From contig CAUJKE010000181.1 in assembly GCA_963205385.1 (NCBI GenBank), positions 1-50,424 on the forward strand: 50,424 bases of DNA. The letters run 5' to 3'. Below, piece by piece: positions 25,948 through 34,437 of this stretch. A program made the translations under genes and the position numbers. The stretch is from Planctomycetota bacterium. Its GTDB lineage: Bacteria > Planctomycetota > Planctomycetia > Pirellulales > Pirellulaceae. Position 1 is the first letter of the stretch; the number at the start of each line of letters is the position of its first letter. The notes below the pieces were generated by a model that had not been told where the DNA came from, searched no databases, and was given only the letters and a program-made list of their open reading frames with translations.

Positions 25948-26187
25948 ATGTCCACGACCAGCGAACTGCAGCAGTTTTATGAATTTCTCGGCCAGCAACT
26001 GCGCGCCGGAAGCGCGGAAATTTCGCCGGAACAGGCAGTGGATATCTGGCGCATGCAACAGCCACCCTCGGAAGACCTGCTCGCGATTCAAGAAGCGCTA
26101 GATGACATGGAGCGCGGCGATACTGGGATTCCATTCGAAGAGTTTGACCAGGAGTTCCGCGCGCGGCATGGAATTTCAAACGATTAA
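25948..26187 (+). CDS. Antitoxin of a type II toxin-antitoxin pair
   Basis: The 79-residue acidic protein begins MSTTSELQQFYEFLGQQL and contains a C-terminal module, AIQEALDDMERGD-x-PFEEFDQEFR (about residues 45-71), typical of small antitoxins paired with RelE/ParE toxins in planctomycetes and cyanobacteria. An AAGGAG ribosome-binding site precedes the ATG at 25948. The toxin ATG lies two bases after the stop, so the pair is one transcript. The first 20 residues are nearly repeated in the protein encoded at 26558. No classical DNA-binding fold is obvious, so autoregulation is uncertain. Confidence 0.75.
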   Translation: MSTTSELQQFYEFLGQQLRAGSAEISPEQAVDIWRMQQPPSEDLLAIQEALDDMERGDTGIPFEEFDQEFRARHGISND

Positions 26188-26189
26188 AG

Positions 26190-26516
26190 ATGCGCTACCT
26201 CGTCAAAACACTTGACGCAGCAACCGAGGACATCAAGGGCATTCACGAATGGCTGGCTCGCCGCTCGCTGTCCGGGGCCGAGTCCTGGTATCGGACGCTC
26301 GCGCGTGCCATTGGCGAGTTGGCAGTTGCCCCAGACCGTCACCCACTGGCGCCTGAGGCCGCAAGTTCGCCTCGGCAAATTCGACAGGTACTGTTTCACA
26401 CGACTCAAGGCAACAAGTATCGTCTTCTATTCACTATCGTAGATGACGAAGTCAGGGTGTTGCGAGTACGCGGGCCTGGCCAGCCGCCGCTGCGCAGGAA
26501 AGACTTCTTGAACTAA
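26190..26516 (+). CDS. RelE/ParE-family toxin
   Basis: The 108-residue basic protein has the ParE/RelE-like plan: an N-terminal strand (YLVKTLDAATEDI), two helices (IKGIHEWLARRS, WYRTLARAIGEL), then VRQVLFHTTQGNKYRLLFTIVDDEVRVLRVRGPGQ-type strands. RelE toxins cleave ribosome-bound mRNA and ParE toxins poison gyrase. The sequence seen does not decide between these. It follows its antitoxin by two bases. The next gene begins 41 bases after its stop and encodes a second antitoxin-like protein. Confidence 0.8.
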   Translation: MRYLVKTLDAATEDIKGIHEWLARRSLSGAESWYRTLARAIGELAVAPDRHPLAPEAASSPRQIRQVLFHTTQGNKYRLLFTIVDDEVRVLRVRGPGQPPLRRKDFLN

Positions 26517-26557
26517 TGCCTCCAATATCTTGCTGGACGCAACACAGGGAGTATGAA

Positions 26558-26941
26558 ATGCCCACCACGAGTGAACTACAACAGTTTTACGAATTTCTCG
26601 GCGAACGCCTGCGCGAAGGTGTTACGGACCTTTCACCCGAGGAGGCGCTGGAATTGTGGCGCGACGAAGATTCTGCCTCGGATGAGATTGATCCGGAAGC
26701 CGTGCGTGCAATTGAAGAGGCGATTGAAGGCGTGCGACAGGGCAAGCCGTGCAAAACTTTGGATGAGTTCGAACGCGACTTTCGTGCGGTACGGAAGAAC
26801 CAGTACGAATTGCAACCCAACCCGGATGATCTGGAAGCAATCAGAATTGCGCTCCAGGGAGTTCGCGAAGGCAAGCCGCGCACGCCTTATGCTGAGTTCG
26901 ACCGCGAGTTCCGTGAAGAACATGGACTGCCGCCGGCATGA
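26558..26941 (+). CDS. Composite antitoxin-like protein with a duplicated C-terminal module and no toxin of its own
   Basis: The 127-residue acidic protein has the same N-terminus as the upstream antitoxin (TTSELQQFYEFLG) and a good AGGGAG ribosome-binding site, and I start it at 26558. Its C-terminal module occurs twice: residues 49-77 (AIEEAIEGVRQGKP...EFERDFR) and 91-119 (AIRIALQGVREGKP...EFDREFR). No toxin gene follows; instead a broken Doc gene lies head-on, overlapping its last bases. It may be a decoy antitoxin, a second partner for the upstream toxin, or a remnant of a lost pair. Confidence 0.68.
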   Translation: MPTTSELQQFYEFLGERLREGVTDLSPEEALELWRDEDSASDEIDPEAVRAIEEAIEGVRQGKPCKTLDEFERDFRAVRKNQYELQPNPDDLEAIRIALQGVREGKPRTPYAEFDREFREEHGLPPA

Positions 26942-27164
26942 CGCGACTTCCTCTTCGATGTACGGATGAAGCCAACGAGAAGCACAATGCGGCCGCTTTC
27001 TCGGCGAGTGCTGGATACAGTTCTGTGCCACCAAAAGTCATCTGCGGCTGTGCGAGCGCTGATTCGGCGAGTCCCAGGTTGCGGGTTCCATCGGCGCCAC
27101 CGGATTGCGCGATGATCCGGCGGTGGAGTTCGATCAGTTCCCCGAGCGTTAGATAGCGCATCAT
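26841..27164 (-). pseudogene. Broken Doc (death-on-curing, Fic-type) toxin gene
   Basis: The first 60 residues are plainly Doc: RYLTLGELIELHRR, GTRNLGLAESALAQPQMTFGG, YPALAEKAAALCFSL. The catalytic HPFxDGNKR motif should follow. Instead the frame continues into unrelated residues. An HPYIE remnant occurs in another frame at about 26960, then the DGNKR part is gone. A small deletion before the motif and loss of the 3' end would explain this, with the tail overlapping the convergent antitoxin gene. The start overlaps the antitoxin stop as ATGA. The toxin is almost certainly inactive; an assembly indel would have to explain two defects. Confidence 0.78.
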
Positions 27165-27355
27165 GCCAATCGCTTGCATAGCTCGGCGTTCTTCTTGAGC
27201 ACACGTGTTGCGGCACGCTCGAACTCGTGATCCGGCTTGGCAAGCAGATCATTGATTGCGGCCTTGGCAAGATCGTTTACGGAGACGTTCAGCCGCTGCG
27301 CAGCCTCCCGCAGTCGCAGTATCTGCTGCTCATCGAGTTCGAGATTTAGTGTCAT
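27161..27355 (-). CDS. Ribbon-helix-helix-like antitoxin of the Doc module
   Basis: The 64-residue protein, starting MTLNLELDEQQ at 27355, has a beta strand, a helix (LRLREAAQRLNVSVN) and a second helix (DLAKAAINDLLAK), the ribbon-helix-helix layout. The charged C-terminus would neutralise Doc. The stop overlaps the Doc start (ATGA), the standard coupling. The antitoxin looks intact although its toxin is broken, so it may persist as an orphan repressor or anti-addiction protein. Confidence 0.72.
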   Translation of the reverse strand: MTLNLELDEQQILRLREAAQRLNVSVNDLAKAAINDLLAKPDHEFERAATRVLKKNAELCKRLA

Positions 27356-27429
27356 ATTGAATCGAGCCCTGATTTGAAGGACGAACAAGGCGATATGCAG
27401 CGCTATTCACGTAACGCCACCATTCGCCT

Positions 27430-28974
27430 CTACAACACCGGACCCACCCACCACGGTACAAACTCTTCGTCCCCATAACCGTGTTGCTCACTCTTCGTCT
27501 TCTCCCCGCTGGCGACGCGGAGGATGGTTTCGAAGATTTCGTGGCCGACTTGTTGCACGGTCTTGCCGGCCGAGAGGATCTCGCCGGCGTTGATGTCCAT
27601 GTCGTCCTGCATCCGCTCGTACATCGGCGTGTTGGTGGCGACTTTGATCGACGGCGTTGGCTTGCAGCCAAAACAACTGCCGCGGCCGGTGGTGAAGACG
27701 ACGACGTTGGCGCCGCCGGCGACGAGTCCCGTGACGCTCGGTGCATCGAGGCCCGGCGTATCCATCACGACGAGCCCTTTGGCCGTCATCTCCTCCGAAT
27801 ACTCGTACACATCCACGAGCGCCGACGAGCCGGCCTTGGCCACCGCGCCGAGCGACTTCTCGGCGATGGTCGTCAGGCCCCCTTCTTTATTCCCTAGCGA
27901 CGGATTGTTGTCGAACGTCTGGCCAAACAGCCCGGCGTACCAATGCCACCACTTGATGCGCTCCAGCAGTTTATCCGCGACTTCGACCGAGACCGCACGC
28001 CGCGTGAGCAAATGCTCCGCGCCATAAATCTCCGTCGTCTCCGCGAGCGCCGCGGTGCCCCCGGCGGCGATGAGCAGATCGCTGGCGACGCCAAGCGCGG
28101 GGTTCGCGGTGATGCCGCTGTTGCCGTCGCTGCCGCCGCAGTTGAGCCCCAGCACGATTTGGCTCGCGGGGATCGCTTGCCGCCGGACATCGTTGACCCG
28201 CGGCAGCAGCTCGCCGATGCGACGAATGCCGGCTTCAATCGTCGCCGTCGTGCCGCCGAGGTCTTGCATCGACATCACCGGCAGCGGGCTAGAGTCGGGG
28301 ACGCCGTTGATCTGCACGAGCCGCTGGCTCTCCAGGATGTACGCGGGGGTCGAAGTCTCGCAGCCCAGACCGACGACCAGAAAGCCGCCGACATTGGGAT
28401 GCTTCGCCATCCCGCCGAGCGTCCGCGCGAGCATTCGATGCTTGAGGCCGCCGTACTCCATCCCGCAGCCATCCCCATGCGTGAACGCGACGACCCCATC
28501 GACGTTTGGATAGTCCTTGAGAATCGACTGATCGAACCGCCGCGCGATCGCCTTGCAGACCGTGGCCGAGCAGTTCACCGACGAGACCAGGGCCAGATAG
28601 TTCCGCGTCCCCGCCTTGCCGCTCGCCCGCTGGTAGCCTTGAAACGTGCGTCCCTCCAAGGGCGTTGGAGGTGGTGGAATCTCCGTCGCGCTAGCCGGGT
28701 CGCGGGCGAAGTCGCTTAGCACCACATTGTGCGAATGCACCCACTCGCCGGGGGCGATTTCGTGAGCCGCGAAACCGATCACCTGACCGTACTTGCGAAT
28801 CGGCTCCCCCACGCGAATCGTGACAAGCGCGATCTTATGGCCCAGCCGCACCGCTTCGCGCAGCTTGACCTGATGCTCGCCGGCGGCAATCGCTTGCCCC
28901 GGCTCCAAGAGCCGCGCCGCAACACAAATGTTGTCGGCAGGATGGAGGAAAATCGTCTCCGTCGCGCGTGACAT
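27430..28974 (-). CDS. UxaA-family altronate/galactarate dehydratase-like enzyme
   Basis: The 514-residue protein has an N-terminal SAF-like domain (about residues 1-90, IFLHPADNICVAARLL, then IGFAAHEIAPGEWVHSHNV) and a C-terminal dehydratase body with GTRNYLALVSSVNCS, HGDGCGMEYGGL, LNCGGSDGNSGI and TTGRGSCFGCKPTPSIKVATN. UxaA and GarD remove water from altronate or galactarate using an iron centre; conserved cysteines and histidines seen here fit that. The fused two-domain form matches single-chain UxaA. No other hexuronate gene is beside it, so the substrate is open. Confidence 0.87.
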   Translation of the reverse strand: MSRATETIFLHPADNICVAARLLEPGQAIAAGEHQVKLREAVRLGHKIALVTIRVGEPIRKYGQVIGFAAHEIAPGEWVHSHNVVLSDFARDPASATEIPPPPTPLEGRTFQGYQRASGKAGTRNYLALVSSVNCSATVCKAIARRFDQSILKDYPNVDGVVAFTHGDGCGMEYGGLKHRMLARTLGGMAKHPNVGGFLVVGLGCETSTPAYILESQRLVQINGVPDSSPLPVMSMQDLGGTTATIEAGIRRIGELLPRVNDVRRQAIPASQIVLGLNCGGSDGNSGITANPALGVASDLLIAAGGTAALAETTEIYGAEHLLTRRAVSVEVADKLLERIKWWHWYAGLFGQTFDNNPSLGNKEGGLTTIAEKSLGAVAKAGSSALVDVYEYSEEMTAKGLVVMDTPGLDAPSVTGLVAGGANVVVFTTGRGSCFGCKPTPSIKVATNTPMYERMQDDMDINAGEILSAGKTVQQVGHEIFETILRVASGEKTKSEQHGYGDEEFVPWWVGPVL

Positions 28975-29595
28975 GGATGTCTCGATCCGCAAACAATGGC
29001 CAGAAGCTGCGTCCCAACAATAGGGGCGATTCTAGCATGAATCCGCCGGTTCGCCTTCCGGCAACAGTGGATGGCGAAAAGGACGACGCCCGCCCCGATC
29101 GGTCAGACAACGTCTCCCGCTTTGCGAGCCCCGCCGCGGAGACTTCGACGACCGCGCACCCATGCGCAAAAAGTCCCCAGCCGCAACGCCAACTCCACCC
29201 CTTTGGGGCAAATTATTAGCGGTGTTTGCGCAACACCATTCGTCGTAAACTGTTTATAGAAAACAAGTTACTGCAAATCCGTCTCGATCGCAACGAAGAG
29301 CTATTAGTAAGCGTGCAACCCATAAGGGTGGTTTTTAACCCCAACTAACGGGGACAGCAAAACCCTCAAAGAGACTACACAACGAGAACCCTACGAGCGG
29401 CTTCCGAATCGAGTTCGCTCAGAATGATCAAAATGATTCGCGGCAAGAACCCCACCTTTGACGGCCATTATTAGCGCCGCGCGCACCATGCAACATCATC
29501 ATGGCGCTCCAAACCGCCGGCATCCGTCAATACCGCCGCATTTCCCAGGCTTAACACAACCGTGGTTTGAGGCTACGATTTCGCTCGCGCGGCTC
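28975..29595. other. Gene-free intergenic region
   Basis: This is the longest non-coding stretch of the window (621 bases). It is locally AT-rich around 29240-29280 and contains a hairpin at 29221-29237. Open frames overlapping it (for example near 28968-29219) show no recognisable protein features. No tRNA or riboswitch was recognised. Confidence 0.5.
29221..29237. other. Hairpin GGTGTT/AACACC in the gene-free region
   Basis: Six-bp perfect arms enclose a 5-base loop next to an AT-rich block. It might be a terminator or operator; no flanking U-tract is present. Confidence 0.25.
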
Positions 29596-31323
29596 CTACA
29601 TCGGCGGGAAGCTGAAGTTGGGATTGGGCTGCCGGGCAGGCGGAGGTGGACCAGCGGGGCCGTCTTTCTCCAGGTCGCGCAGGGCATCGACCCCGAAGCC
29701 TTCGCTCCCGCCGCCGGTCCGCTCGGTGATGACTTCCGTCCGACCGAGGTGAATCCGATGGAACTCGTCATCCGAGATGATGTAGTACCACGGGGCGAAG
29801 CGGGCATTGAGCTCGCGAACCTTGTTCTCCGCCTTGGTGCGACGCTCCTTGTATTCATCCAGCTTGCGCTGATTGTCGCGCTCGATCCGCTTCCGCTTGA
29901 GCTCGAAGTCAGCGTCCGCCGTGGGAGGCGCATCCGCAGGCGCTGCGTCTGTTGGTGCTGCATCGGTAGCGGCAGGCGTTTCTTCCGTCGCCGCCGGCGC
30001 ATCCGCAGGCGGCGCATCTTCCCCAGCCTCTTTCTCGCCGGTCCCTTCGTCCCCCTCTGAGTCTCCACTGGCAGCAGGCGCGGCTGCTTCAGGCGCTGGC
30101 GCATCCGGTGCTGGTGCTGCGGGAACATCGGCCTTCTCTGGCAACGGTTCGAGTGCCGGCGGCGTCAGGCGGCTTTCGTCCAAACGGGCGCTGACGAACA
30201 AGTATCGCCGCAGCTTGCCGGCGTTCTCCCCTTCTTCCACGCCAGCGTTGTTGCCGAAGCGGAGCACGTACTCCACGCCGTCCTTCATGCCGATGTTGAC
30301 CTCGCCGTTGCTCCCTAAGAACTCGACTCTCTTCCCCACTGGCTGCGGAAAGAAACCGAGGCTCGTCAGCGAGTCACGAATCTCGGCGTTGAGCAGCGCT
30401 TCCTGGTCCACCGACAAGTCGCCGCCGAGTCCCTTAGGCTTGGCTTCGGCATCGATGATCTGCAAGTTGTCGATCGCGGACTTCAAATCGTCGAGCTTCT
30501 GCTTGTTCAATTCTTCGTCCGGCTGCAACCCGGTCGCCACCGGCTTGCCGCGCTGGAACTGCGTCATTTTGTCCAGCACCCAACTGTTGGCGTCCGCATC
30601 CCAGCCCACGGTCATCTCCAGACGGGGATCAAACTTGGCGGAGACGCCGCGGCCGTCCTGTTGCAAAATGAACTGGTAATCCTTGATGTTCACCCGGTCG
30701 ATATCCCAGGGGCTGACCTTGAGCAAGTCTTTCTCGATCCAGTCGCTGAAGTTCGTCGAAAGCTGGTCGACATTCAGCTTCACCACATAGATCGGGTCTT
30801 GCCCCGCCTTGCGCACGAAGCGCTGCTCGGTATTCCCCTGGACCGGCTTGCCGATGATGAGTTGCGTAAGATTCTGCCCTTTCTTGTCCTTGATCGTCAC
30901 CATCATGCCGAAGCTTTTGCCCCCGGCGTCGAGGCGCGACTTCTCTGGTTGCACCACGCCGTATAGCTCTTGGTCGGTCGGCAGTTCGCTCGCAATGTCG
31001 ATCACTTCCAGGCCGATCAAGCTATTGGCCGCCGCGGCCATTTGTGCGGAGGCATCGGCCGGATAACCGCCGTGCGAGGGAATCACCCATAGCCCGCGCG
31101 CATTGCGCTCGACGTCGAAGGTGGAAATCTTCCCGCGTTCTTCGTCCACCTTGACGATTTCCAGCGACGCGGCGTCCTGGGGATCGGTGAAGTCGGGATA
31201 CAGCGGTTGATTCGCCTGCACGCCGCCGCTGTCGTTACCGCGCGGCAAATTAATAATCACCGCTGCCGCGGTCAGCACCAGCGCGACGCCGACAAAAAAC
31301 GTCGTTTTCAAATTCTCGGTCAT
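29596..31323 (-). CDS. DUF4340 domain-containing membrane-anchored protein
   Basis: The 575-residue protein has an N-terminal membrane anchor (TTFFVGVALVLTAAAVII) and tandem DUF4340-like domains from about residue 55 on, with GLWVIPSHGGYPAD, a linker, and repeated DFELKRKRIERD regions. The middle third is very rich in Ala, Pro, Asp and Glu (about residues 395-490), and a charged helical segment follows. DUF4340 proteins are typically encoded with GldG-type ABC exporter parts, as here: the GldF/GldG fusion gene lies 62 bases upstream on the same strand. The C-terminus ends NFSFPPM. A periplasmic accessory role is inferred. Confidence 0.8.
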   Translation of the reverse strand: MTENLKTTFFVGVALVLTAAAVIINLPRGNDSGGVQANQPLYPDFTDPQDAASLEIVKVDEERGKISTFDVERNARGLWVIPSHGGYPADASAQMAAAANSLIGLEVIDIASELPTDQELYGVVQPEKSRLDAGGKSFGMMVTIKDKKGQNLTQLIIGKPVQGNTEQRFVRKAGQDPIYVVKLNVDQLSTNFSDWIEKDLLKVSPWDIDRVNIKDYQFILQQDGRGVSAKFDPRLEMTVGWDADANSWVLDKMTQFQRGKPVATGLQPDEELNKQKLDDLKSAIDNLQIIDAEAKPKGLGGDLSVDQEALLNAEIRDSLTSLGFFPQPVGKRVEFLGSNGEVNIGMKDGVEYVLRFGNNAGVEEGENAGKLRRYLFVSARLDESRLTPPALEPLPEKADVPAAPAPDAPAPEAAAPAASGDSEGDEGTGEKEAGEDAPPADAPAATEETPAATDAAPTDAAPADAPPTADADFELKRKRIERDNQRKLDEYKERRTKAENKVRELNARFAPWYYIISDDEFHRIHLGRTEVITERTGGGSEGFGVDALRDLEKDGPAGPPPPARQPNPNFSFPPM

Positions 31324-31385
31324 AAATCTCACTCACTCCCAGGCGGAGGAACAGGCTGTTTGCTGTGATCGAAAGGGACTAAGGA

Positions 31386-34340
31386 CTAACGCAAGCGGTC
31401 GCGAGAAACACCTTCCCGCTCGCGCAACCGGCGGCGGGCGAAAACCACCAGGCCCACCAACAGCGGCGGCAGCACCGGCAGCACGACAGCCCAAGCTTTG
31501 AATTCGTTTTGAATGCGCTGAATACTCTGCTGGAAATCGCGGCGCGTCTTCTCAACATCCTTCTCACGTTTGGCTTGCAAACGACGGCTTTCCTTCTCGA
31601 GTTCTTCCTGGGCCTTCTTGCGCTGCTCTTCGAGCTGCGTGGTGATGCCGGTGTAATCCTCGAGCGTGATCGCTTCGCCGCGGTCTTGTTTTTCTTGAAT
31701 GGCCTTCTGCCGCTCCTCGAATTCCTTGTACTGCTTCTCGCTCAGTTCCTTGGCCTTCTTCAGGGCCTCCTCGAACTCGGTGTTGAACTGTTCATTTCGC
31801 GCCTTTTCATCCTCGCGGATGCGTTGCGTCTCTTGTTCCACCAGTTGCAGCGTGCTGTAGTGCAGTTTGCGGCTGCGAATCGGAATGAACCGCTCGTCGC
31901 CTGCGAGGGAGTCGAGAACATTCAGGACGAACGTGACGTTATCGAAGCGGAAAGGCAACCGCTCATCACGGCGCTGACGAATGCTGACAAACTCATCCGA
32001 CAGGCAATCGATATCGCTGACGTAGACGACATGCATGCCGTCGCGCTGCTTCTTGTCCGCTGCCGCGTCTTTTGATTTATCCTTGGACTTTCCTGCGTCC
32101 GCGGCTTTTTCGTCCGCAGATTTTTCGTCTGCGGATTTGTCGTCGGCCATCTTTTGCGGCTCGTTTTGCTTGTTCTTGCCCTGAATACGGGCGGCGATGA
32201 TCTTTTCGCCGGAGACCGGGCCGCGATCCTGCTTGAGCTTGTTCAAATCGCCCCGGTTTTCCATGAACTTGTTGAACGGATAGGCGCCGGAGATTGCGCC
32301 ATTGGTCACGCAGAGCTTTTCAAAATCCAGTCCCGTTCCCGTGACGCGCTTGATGCCGCCGGGGAACGGATACAAGACTTCCTCAAGTCCCGACACGGCG
32401 GGGTCCGTCGTGGAGAAGCCATCGACCGCCGCTTCGCCATTGGGGCTGGGAACCTTGTTGCAAACATAGACGAACTCCGGCCCCATGTAGGAAAAGCCGA
32501 GTTGCGGATACGGGTTGTACTCTTGCCAGACGATTTCCGGCTCGTAGAGCGGGTTAAGGCCACGATCGCCCAGCACGGCAAGCCCCAGCGCATCCCAGAG
32601 CACGGAGATATTGCATTTCTCCGGCGGCGGTCCCCCCATTCCCATCATCCCTTGCGGCGGCTTGGGCATGCCGGTCGGTGTGGCGCGCAGAAAGACGGGC
32701 ATCGGGTCTTCGAAAATTGCGGTCGGCACGCCCGCCTCGATCGCCGCCAGGACGTTCGGCATCTGCTGCGGGGTGAGCGACGACGGCTGCACCAAGAGCA
32801 ACACATCGAACTTCTCGGTATCGATAGGCCCGTTGGGATCGACCTCTTCCACGGTGTATTGCTGCTCGAGTTCGCCGATGATCGCGCGCTTGGGAATGCT
32901 CTGCGGCGACATGCCGCTGAACGTCATGCCCCCCATCATGTTCGCATCGGTCTGCACCACGCCAATGGTATACCGCTCGCCGCGGGCGACCGTGGCGATG
33001 GAGCGGACTAGTTCATACTCGATGGGGATGCCGGTATCGAAGAACGGCGTGACGACCTTCTCCAAACCACAGCTAAACGCCGCCCCCATAATGACGGAGT
33101 CATCCTTGAACGTGCCGCGCGACTCGGTGTTCACGCGCTGCGACTTGATGCCATAGCGCTCCTCCGCCTGCTGCGCGGCGTCGCCGAAGGGGTCGATATT
33201 GTCGTTAATCACCACTTCGACCTGCTTGCCGCCGAGGCTTTGAAACTCCTTGAGGAGCGAGATCAGCTCATGGCGGGTCTGCATATATTCATCGGGCAAG
33301 TTGGCGCTGATGTAGGCTTCGATGCGCACGGGGTGATCGGCATCGAGATTCTTCATCAGCTTGCGCGTGGCCGGACTGAGCGACGCGACCTGCCCCTTGG
33401 TGGTGTCGAAGCGGACCAGATCAAAATTGGAGAAGACCACGTTCGCGCTCAGCGCGACGACGATCAAACAGAGCGCCCGCACCAGGTAATGCCCCAGCAT
33501 CGAGTGCCCATCCCGCCCGCCGAGCCAATGCCGTCGCCCCACGAGCACCATGCTGAGATAGATGCCGACGACCACGAGCAGCAGGAAGTACATCACGCCG
33601 GAAAAGCTGATGACGCCGCGGCCGAAATCATCGAAGTTCGCGGCCAGGCTCCAGTGCTTGACGCGGTCCACCCAGCGGTTGCTGGAAATCAACCAATCGG
33701 CCTTGGCCGCCATGACCAGCGGCACGTTGAACAACACACCCAGCACGAAGCCGACCGTGAGGTTACTCGTTAAGAACGAAGCCACCATGCCGATCGACAG
33801 CATCGCCAGGCCAATCAGCCAGTAACCGAGGTACGTGGTGAACAGCAGGCCCACGTCAAAATCGCCCAGCGTGAGCGCCACGAGCACGGCCGAGTTCGAG
33901 AGTTGCGAGAACAACAGCGAGGCGGTGAAGATCGCCGCTGCCGCGAGATACTTGCCGACGACAATATCGAAGTCGTCCGCCGGTAACGTGAGCAACAGTT
34001 CGTCCGTGCCTTGCCGCCGTTCTTCCGCCCAGATGCTCATGGTGATGGTCGGAATGTAGAGCAGCATCAGCAGCGGGAGCCACTTGTTGAGCTGGTCGAG
34101 ATTCGCGAGGTTCGCGCTGAAGAACTCGTGCGGCACAAAGGCCGCGATCGTGGTTACGAGCACGAACAAGCACAAAAACACGTAGCCGCTGGGGTTACTG
34201 AAGTACGCCAGAAAATTCCGCTTCATCACGGCGAACGCGGCGCGCTTGAACAACATCAGAGGCGACAGCGCGAGGGCCAAGACGGCGATTAACGCAACGT
34301 CAATGGCGAGCAGTTGCAGCATCTTGATGATCATCGGCAT
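31386..34340 (-). CDS. GldF-like ABC permease fused to GldG-like domain
   Basis: The 984-residue protein joins two usually separate subunits. Residues about 1-305 form an ABC-2 type permease (AAFAVMKRNFLAYFSNPSGYVFLCLF and several more helices). Residues about 310-700 form the GldG/IFT-like periplasmic domain (ASLSPATRKLMKNL, VRIEAYISANLP). A Lys/Asp/Ala-rich linker (about 720-770) and a long coiled coil (about 840-955) lead to a terminal helix (VVLPVLPPLLVGLVVFARR). GldA-GldF-GldG support gliding motility in Bacteroidetes, but homologues in non-gliders have unknown export roles. It is between the ATPase and DUF4340 genes. Confidence 0.85.
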   Translation of the reverse strand: MPMIIKMLQLLAIDVALIAVLALALSPLMLFKRAAFAVMKRNFLAYFSNPSGYVFLCLFVLVTTIAAFVPHEFFSANLANLDQLNKWLPLLMLLYIPTITMSIWAEERRQGTDELLLTLPADDFDIVVGKYLAAAAIFTASLLFSQLSNSAVLVALTLGDFDVGLLFTTYLGYWLIGLAMLSIGMVASFLTSNLTVGFVLGVLFNVPLVMAAKADWLISSNRWVDRVKHWSLAANFDDFGRGVISFSGVMYFLLLVVVGIYLSMVLVGRRHWLGGRDGHSMLGHYLVRALCLIVVALSANVVFSNFDLVRFDTTKGQVASLSPATRKLMKNLDADHPVRIEAYISANLPDEYMQTRHELISLLKEFQSLGGKQVEVVINDNIDPFGDAAQQAEERYGIKSQRVNTESRGTFKDDSVIMGAAFSCGLEKVVTPFFDTGIPIEYELVRSIATVARGERYTIGVVQTDANMMGGMTFSGMSPQSIPKRAIIGELEQQYTVEEVDPNGPIDTEKFDVLLLVQPSSLTPQQMPNVLAAIEAGVPTAIFEDPMPVFLRATPTGMPKPPQGMMGMGGPPPEKCNISVLWDALGLAVLGDRGLNPLYEPEIVWQEYNPYPQLGFSYMGPEFVYVCNKVPSPNGEAAVDGFSTTDPAVSGLEEVLYPFPGGIKRVTGTGLDFEKLCVTNGAISGAYPFNKFMENRGDLNKLKQDRGPVSGEKIIAARIQGKNKQNEPQKMADDKSADEKSADEKAADAGKSKDKSKDAAADKKQRDGMHVVYVSDIDCLSDEFVSIRQRRDERLPFRFDNVTFVLNVLDSLAGDERFIPIRSRKLHYSTLQLVEQETQRIREDEKARNEQFNTEFEEALKKAKELSEKQYKEFEERQKAIQEKQDRGEAITLEDYTGITTQLEEQRKKAQEELEKESRRLQAKREKDVEKTRRDFQQSIQRIQNEFKAWAVVLPVLPPLLVGLVVFARRRLREREGVSRDRLR

Positions 34341-34437
34341 GGTTAGGATCTCGAAGGCAAACGGTGAAATGATAAGTCGGGTCGATTAGTCTCGTTACGG
34401 CAACCGTTACGGTTCGGTTCTTGCGGCCATGCGCCGG

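Noticed and set aside
28968-29219. An 83-codon plus-strand frame in the long gene-free region.
   Set aside because: The composition is weak (Pro, Ala and Ser without periodic structure), there is no ribosome-binding site, and it partly overlaps the start of the UxaA gene.
29241-29290. AT-rich stretch as a possible replication origin or attachment site.
   Set aside because: No DnaA-box array, integrase gene or tRNA is nearby; the AT-rich patch is short.
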